From Photorhabdus namnaonensis (GTDB lineage Bacteria > Pseudomonadota > Gammaproteobacteria > Enterobacterales > Enterobacteriaceae), in the NCBI RefSeq assembly GCF_001684335.1, contig NZ_LOIC01000070.1, forward strand, positions 30,698 to 90,417: a DNA stretch of 59,720 nt, given 5' to 3'. This document shows positions 55,254 to 59,720 of this stretch, piece by piece. The position numbers and the translations under genes were made by a program. Below the pieces are notes generated by a model. The model was not told where the DNA came from and did not search any database. It was given only the letters and a program-made list of their open reading frames with translations. Every line of letters starts with the position of its first letter. Position 1 is the first letter of the stretch.

Positions 55254-57041
55254 ATGACTCTATATAACAGAGCATTTGTTTTTTTCATTATGCTATCCCC
55301 CCCTATAATATCATGCTTTGCTGATACCCAAATTAAGTTATCTGCCGAAGAAAGCCAGGCTATGTCTCAGTTCTTAAATAGCCTTGAGCCAAATAAACCT
55401 ACATTAATCGATTTAACTCAACCGCAAAACGAGAAAGGATATATCGCATTATTAAAATCTCACAATATTACAGAACAGACACATCCTGATATTTTTGAAG
55501 ATATCGAAACTATGAAAGCACACCAAAATGCATTACTTAAGAATGGACAACGACTTGAAATACAAGATTCGTTTACAAAGCCAAAAAATTATATTAGTCA
55601 TCCTAGAATCGTATTCTCCGAAAATTCCAGATCAATTTCAGCTACTGTTTTTGCTTCCCTATATTTTCCTGGCTCTAATATTTCAAACAGCAATACAATT
55701 GAAACTAACGCTGGAAAGGCAAAGTTACAGGGCGGCCTCTCAATTATTAGCTCTGATAACCAAGATGTTAAAACACTACATGTATCCGTACAAGAAAGTA
55801 CAAAGAATAATGGAGTACGGAACTTTGTACTATCCACCCCCGAATATAATCTTGCTACCTCTGGACAACATGGTAATACGTATCAAGCCATTTCCTTTTT
55901 CCAAGGGGAAATAAATGGGATACCACTCAATAACGCACCAATAGTAGAGAAATCACTGCCGCTGCAAGACCTTGAAAATTCTTTTAGCAACTTTTTTCCT
56001 CAAAGTATGGAAAACAAAGCGCCAACTTATGTAAATAATTCACCAGAGAAAGAGAAACCGATAATCGTTTGCTTAAATAGAGCAAACCCTGAACCAGGAG
56101 CTCCTAGTGAATGTGATTACGGTCCTACGTCGCCAGGTAAGCCAAATGATCAGTCAACAATCAAACTGGAAATAATAGGTAATGTTACATTTAAGAACCC
56201 TATCGCCATTGATAAAAATAGGAAACCTAAAGCAGCTCAAGGGATTTCACCAGCGATAGATCTGACGCTGGTCGGTCTCGATACTGGCGGCGCATGTAAA
56301 TTAGCAAGAGATATAGATGAAAATACATTTTGGAAACATAAAAAAGTCAATAATGATCGTCTCAAAGGCAATAATACAAATTTATCATGGGAATTTTCTA
56401 AAAACACAGACTACGCTGATTTTGGACCAATATGCTGGAAAAATAACGAAAGATATGTACTAGACCTACAGGCTACTATTGTAACAATTCAAGGTGATAA
56501 CGCATTTCCTGTTCTGTTTTCTTATACCAATAACCCCGGTAGTGTGAAGAGCGCGTCACAACTCATCTATCCACCTATTCAAATCCAATATGGTTGTATT
56601 GCAGAAGGCACATTAATAGATATGGCTGACGGTTCAAAATGGAAAGTTGAAAATATACGCCCGGGAGATAGAGTTTTAACAAAACAAGGCGGTATCTTAC
56701 AAGTAAAAAGCCGTATTGTAGGTCACGATACTGAATTTATTGATTTAACTTACAATAATGGTGAACAGGTTTCACTGACTCCAACACATCCTGTCTCAAC
56801 ATTACAGGGAATAGTAAAAGCCGAAGACCTTAATGTCGGTGATACAATACATACACTTGATGGCCAAATTACCCTTACCTCAGTTAAACAGAGAAAATCA
56901 GAACCATTAAACGTGTATAATTTTGTCTTAGAAAAGACAGATAGCCAAAGTGAATTATTACCTGAAGATGCTGTGCTTTCTGCCGGTGGCATTTTAGTTG
57001 GTGATAATAATCTGCAAAGAAAAGTGTCGATATCAAATTAA
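55254..57041 (+). CDS. Secreted protein with C-terminal Hint (Hedgehog/intein-like) domain
   Basis: The 595-residue product has a signal peptide (FVFFIMLSPPIISCFADT), a 430-residue passenger of unknown fold, then at C448 a Hint domain: GCIAEGTLIDMADGSKW with the nucleophile cysteine, ENIRPGDRVLTKQGG, TPTHPV near 509-514 (catalytic T/H pair, H512), KAEDLNVGDTI, and a terminal strand VYNFVLEK. It ends GGILVGDNNLQRK without a second protein after Hint and without the Asn-Cys end needed for splicing. The layout equals Hedgehog proteins: passenger then Hint, so autocleavage before C448 is expected. No homologous known toxin was recognised. It stands alone between direct repeats. Confidence 0.85.
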   Translation: MTLYNRAFVFFIMLSPPIISCFADTQIKLSAEESQAMSQFLNSLEPNKPTLIDLTQPQNEKGYIALLKSHNITEQTHPDIFEDIETMKAHQNALLKNGQRLEIQDSFTKPKNYISHPRIVFSENSRSISATVFASLYFPGSNISNSNTIETNAGKAKLQGGLSIISSDNQDVKTLHVSVQESTKNNGVRNFVLSTPEYNLATSGQHGNTYQAISFFQGEINGIPLNNAPIVEKSLPLQDLENSFSNFFPQSMENKAPTYVNNSPEKEKPIIVCLNRANPEPGAPSECDYGPTSPGKPNDQSTIKLEIIGNVTFKNPIAIDKNRKPKAAQGISPAIDLTLVGLDTGGACKLARDIDENTFWKHKKVNNDRLKGNNTNLSWEFSKNTDYADFGPICWKNNERYVLDLQATIVTIQGDNAFPVLFSYTNNPGSVKSASQLIYPPIQIQYGCIAEGTLIDMADGSKWKVENIRPGDRVLTKQGGILQVKSRIVGHDTEFIDLTYNNGEQVSLTPTHPVSTLQGIVKAEDLNVGDTIHTLDGQITLTSVKQRKSEPLNVYNFVLEKTDSQSELLPEDAVLSAGGILVGDNNLQRKVSISN

Positions 57042-57060
57042 TATCTCAGATTAATGACAA

Positions 57061-57085
57061 AGTGCTGGCTTTTTTAGTCAGCACT
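57061..57085 (+). terminator. Terminator of the Hint-protein gene
   Basis: AGTGCTG and CAGCACT form a 7-bp stem around GCTTTTTTAGT, 20 bp after the stop. The T-run is in the loop, so termination is likely only moderate. Confidence 0.55.
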
Positions 57086-57092
57086 CATTTCT

Positions 57093-57198
57093 AAATAGCA
57101 CATTTATATTATTTTTGTCGCTGGGAATAAAATTCGGTTATCAAAAAAAGCCATTATGGAATATTAAAACCCAATGGAGAAAATCAATCGGCAAAGAT
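57093..57198 (+). repeat. Direct repeat, right copy, flanking the Hint-protein segment
   Basis: Partner of 54494-54601. It ends 57 bases before the sucD terminator, so the insert between cydA and sucD closes here. Confidence 0.75.
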
Positions 57199-57255
57199 GG
57201 AACTTGAAATTTTCGATGCTAAAGAACCTATTTCTAACGGGCTTTTTTAACGATC

Positions 57256-57279
57256 TGAGGCCACTTCACAGTGGCCTCA
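57256..57279 (-). terminator. Terminator hairpin after sucD
   Basis: TGAGGCCACT-TCAC-AGTGGCCTCA, a perfect 10-bp stem with a 4-base loop, 25 bases after sucD. The U-run on the minus strand is interrupted. Confidence 0.75.
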
Positions 57280-57303
57280 TAGATAAATATTTCTTATCAG
57301 CGC

Positions 57304-58179
57304 TTACTTGCCAGCAAGTAGATCTTTCACAGCATCACCAATGTCAGCCAAGCTACGAACAGTTTTCACGCCTGCCGCTTCCAGAGCAGCAAATTTTTCG
57401 TCCGCCGTTCCTTTGCCACCTGCGATAATGGCGCCGGCATGGCCCATACGCTTACCTTTTGGCGCAGTCACACCTGCAATGTAACCAACAACAGGCTTAG
57501 TTACATGCTCCTTGATATAAGCCGCCGCTTCTTCTTCCGCTGTACCACCAATTTCACCAATCATTACGATGGCTTCTGTTTGCGGATCTTGCTGGAACAA
57601 TTTCAGAATATCGATGAAGTTAGAACCTGGAATTGGGTCACCACCGATACCAACACAGGTAGATTGCCCTAAACCTGCATCAGTGGTCTGTTTTACTGCT
57701 TCATAAGTCAGCGTGCCTGAACGGGAAACGATACCAACTTTACCCGCTCGATGAATGTGGCCCGGCATAATACCGATCTTACATTCATCCGGTGTAATGA
57801 CTCCCGGGCAGTTAGGGCCGATCATACGCACACCCGCTTCATCCAGTTTCACTTTAACCGCCAGCATATCCAGAGTCGGGATACCTTCAGTAATGGTAAT
57901 AATCAGCTTGATGCCAGCATCGATAGCTTCCAGAATGGAATCTTTACAGAATGGAGCGGGAACATAGATAACAGAAGCCGTTGCCCCCGTTGCTTCCACC
58001 GCTTCACGAACGGTATTGAAAACAGGTAATCCCAGATGCTCAGTACCACCCTTACCCGGCGTTACCCCGCCAACCATTTGGGTACCGTAAGCAATAGCTT
58101 GTTCTGAATGGAAAGTTCCTTGGCTGCCAGTGAAACCCTGACAGATAACTTTGGTGTTTTTATCGATTAAAATAGACAT
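57304..58179 (-). CDS. sucD: Succinyl-CoA synthetase alpha subunit
   Basis: SucD with SucC makes succinate and ATP from succinyl-CoA in the TCA cycle. The 291-residue product shows the CoA-binding fold ([20 protein letters not shown]), GPNCPGVI, and the phosphohistidine in [11 protein letters not shown] near 246. It follows sucC by 2 bases. Confidence 0.99.
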   Translation of the reverse strand: MSILIDKNTKVICQGFTGSQGTFHSEQAIAYGTQMVGGVTPGKGGTEHLGLPVFNTVREAVEATGATASVIYVPAPFCKDSILEAIDAGIKLIITITEGIPTLDMLAVKVKLDEAGVRMIGPNCPGVITPDECKIGIMPGHIHRAGKVGIVSRSGTLTYEAVKQTTDAGLGQSTCVGIGGDPIPGSNFIDILKLFQQDPQTEAIVMIGEIGGTAEEEAAAYIKEHVTKPVVGYIAGVTAPKGKRMGHAGAIIAGGKGTADEKFAALEAAGVKTVRSLADIGDAVKDLLAGK

Positions 58180-58181
58180 TA

Positions 58182-59348
58182 TTATTTTGCCTCCACTGCG
58201 GCTACTGCTTGCTTAGCTGCGTCCGTCAGGCTGGTTGCGGCAATGATATTTAAACCACTGTCAGCCAATTTTTTCGCGCCCAGATCAGCATTGTTCCCCT
58301 CCAAACGAACAACAACCGGTACGTGAACCCCAACTTCTTCCACCGCACCAATAATACCGTCAGCAATCAGGTCACAACGAACAATACCACCAAAGATATT
58401 AACCAATACCGCTTTTACATTTTCATCTGACAGGATAATTTTAAACGCTTCTGTAACACGTTCTTTGGTTGCGCCACCACCGACATCAAGAAAGTTAGCT
58501 GGCGCGCCGCCATGCAATTTAACGATGTCCATCGTTCCCATTGCCAAGCCAGCACCGTTTACCATGCAACCAATATTGCCATCCAGTGCGACATAGTTCA
58601 GTTCCCACTGTGCCGCCTGAGCTTCACGGGGATCTTCCTGAGATGGGTCATGCATTTCACGCAATTCAGCCTGACGGAACAGTGCGTTGCCGTCAGCGCC
58701 CAGTTTGCCATCCAGACAAATCAAATCACCTTGAGTGGTAATAACCAGTGGGTTAATTTCAACTAGAGCCAGATCGCGCTCCAGGAACAGATTTGCCAAC
58801 CCTAAGAAAATTTTAGTGAACTGGCTGACTTGTTTACCGGTTAAACCTAATTTAAATGCCAGTTCACGCCCCTGATAAGGCATAGGACCAATCAGTGGGT
58901 CAATAATCGCTTTATGAATCAGTTCCGGGGTCTCTTCCGCAACTTTTTCAATTTCAACACCACCTTCAGTAGAAGCCATGAACACTACACGACGTGTACC
59001 ACGATCAACCACAGCACCGAGATACAGCTCCTTCGCAATATCAGTCGCCCCTTCCACTAAAATCTGACGAACAGGCTGACCTTGCGCATCTGTCTGGTAA
59101 GTAACCAAACGTTTGCCTAGCCACTGTTCTGCGAAAGCGCGAATTTCTTCTTTACTGTTAACCACTTTCACGCCGCCCGCTTTACCGCGGCCGCCAGCGT
59201 GAACCTGACACTTCACCACCCAAGGGCCAGAGCCGATTTTAGATGCTGCTTCTTCTGCTTCACGCGGTGTCGTGCAGGCGTAACCAGCCGGAGCGGGTAA
59301 ACCATACCGTGCAAAAAGCTGTTTTGCCTGATACTCGTGTAAATTCAT
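58182..59348 (-). CDS. sucC: Succinyl-CoA synthetase beta subunit
   Basis: The 388-residue ATP-grasp subunit binds nucleotide and succinate. [36 protein letters not shown] near 46-60 and [16 protein letters not shown] near 318 are conserved. It lies two bases before sucD; a 168-base gap with no terminator separates it from sucB, as in the E. coli sucABCD operon. Confidence 0.99.
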   Translation of the reverse strand: MNLHEYQAKQLFARYGLPAPAGYACTTPREAEEAASKIGSGPWVVKCQVHAGGRGKAGGVKVVNSKEEIRAFAEQWLGKRLVTYQTDAQGQPVRQILVEGATDIAKELYLGAVVDRGTRRVVFMASTEGGVEIEKVAEETPELIHKAIIDPLIGPMPYQGRELAFKLGLTGKQVSQFTKIFLGLANLFLERDLALVEINPLVITTQGDLICLDGKLGADGNALFRQAELREMHDPSQEDPREAQAAQWELNYVALDGNIGCMVNGAGLAMGTMDIVKLHGGAPANFLDVGGGATKERVTEAFKIILSDENVKAVLVNIFGGIVRCDLIADGIIGAVEEVGVHVPVVVRLEGNNADLGAKKLADSGLNIIAATSLTDAAKQAVAAVEAK

Positions 59349-59516
59349 GATGTTCTATCCATAATTAAGTCTGAGGAGAGCAAAAATAAGTAGGTTGCTC
59401 TCTGATTTTTTTGTTGCCCTGGATATAGCCAGTCCAAAGAAAAGACTGGCTGTACATATACATTTGTTTACTTCAGACTGGGCAGATATTAGCGCGTATC
59501 CGCCCTGATTATGTTG

Positions 59517-59720
59517 CTATACGTCCAGCAGCAAACGTGCAGGATCTTCCAGCATTTCTTTGATGGTCACCAGGAAGCCTACTGACTCACGCCCGTCAAT
59601 CAGACGGTGGTCATAAGACAGTGCCAGGTACATCATTGGAAGGATCTCCACCTGACCATTAACCGCCATTGGGCGATCTTTGATGGCATGCATGCCAAGA
59701 ATCGCACTCTGTGGCGGGGT
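59517..59720 (-). CDS. sucB: 2-oxoglutarate dehydrogenase E2 (dihydrolipoyl succinyltransferase), C-terminal part
   Basis: The last 67 codons are in the window, reading [20 protein letters not shown], then [20 protein letters not shown] with the catalytic histidine and aspartate (DHRLIDG), and ending [10 protein letters not shown]. It matches the end of E. coli SucB. The gene continues beyond the right edge. Confidence 0.97.
   Translation of the reverse strand, partial: TPPQSAILGMHAIKDRPMAVNGQVEILPMMYLALSYDHRLIDGRESVGFLVTIKEMLEDPARLLLDV

Overview
The window looks like a chromosome segment from an insect-associated enterobacterium of the Morganellaceae, most probably Photorhabdus (possibly Xenorhabdus). 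The core genes are close to their E. coli counterparts: uvrB, bioABFCD, pgl, ybhA, modABC-acrZ-modEF, gpmA, aroG, pnuC-nadA, tRNA-Lys, cpoB-pal-tolBARQ-ybgC, cydABX and sucBCD. They occur in nearly the E. coli order, but accessory blocks typical of Photorhabdus interrupt them: many tail-fibre genes, a LecA-like lectin, toxin-antitoxin genes, ERIC elements and very A+T-rich spacers. The genus is an inference from gene content; no rRNA is present.

Layout. 1-2.6 kb: start of a probable vgrG at the left edge, a small unknown ORF and uvrB with a LexA box. 2.6-6.0 kb: a long A+T-rich spacer with a DnaA-box palindrome, then an XRE/S24-like regulator abutting a VUT-type transporter with an unusual N-terminal extension. 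6.0-11.1 kb: bioD-C-F-B divergent from bioA around a BirA operator. 11.3-12.3 kb: an Abi_2/HEPN protein with a cold-shock-like tail. 12.6-20.2 kb: pgl, ybhA, and the molybdate genes modABC, acrZ, modE and modF, with a ModE box. 20.7-27.0 kb: an unfamiliar three-gene locus (119-aa protein, 1315-aa multidomain protein with four 77-aa helical repeats, LecA-like lectin), then a CPBP membrane protease. 27.1-31.2 kb: gpmA, aroG, pnuC and nadA with TyrR and NadR sites.

31.2-44.2 kb is a mosaic island next to a tRNA-Lys array. It holds a very A+T-rich ABC-2 export operon cut short by a fragmentary flavin reductase, four tail-fibre genes with the same ends but different receptor-tip segments (one fused to its assembly chaperone), a hicAB pair, a truncated higA and four degenerate tRNA-Lys copies, three of which carry the same ~64-nt structured insert in the T loop. 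44.4-53.0 kb is the Tol-Pal envelope cluster and cytochrome bd oxidase, with an internally shortened ybgE. 53.0-57.2 kb is a second accessory insert: chaperone and fibre relics, then a secreted 595-aa protein with a Hedgehog-like layout (passenger followed by a C-terminal Hint domain), bounded by ~106-bp direct repeats. 57.3-59.7 kb is sucD, sucC and the end of sucB.

Strongest candidates for new biology: the tRNA-Lys T-loop insert array, the secreted Hint protein, the helical-repeat/lectin locus, the HEPN-OB-fold fusion and the tail-fibre cassette array. No CRISPR array, rRNA or complete insertion sequence was seen.
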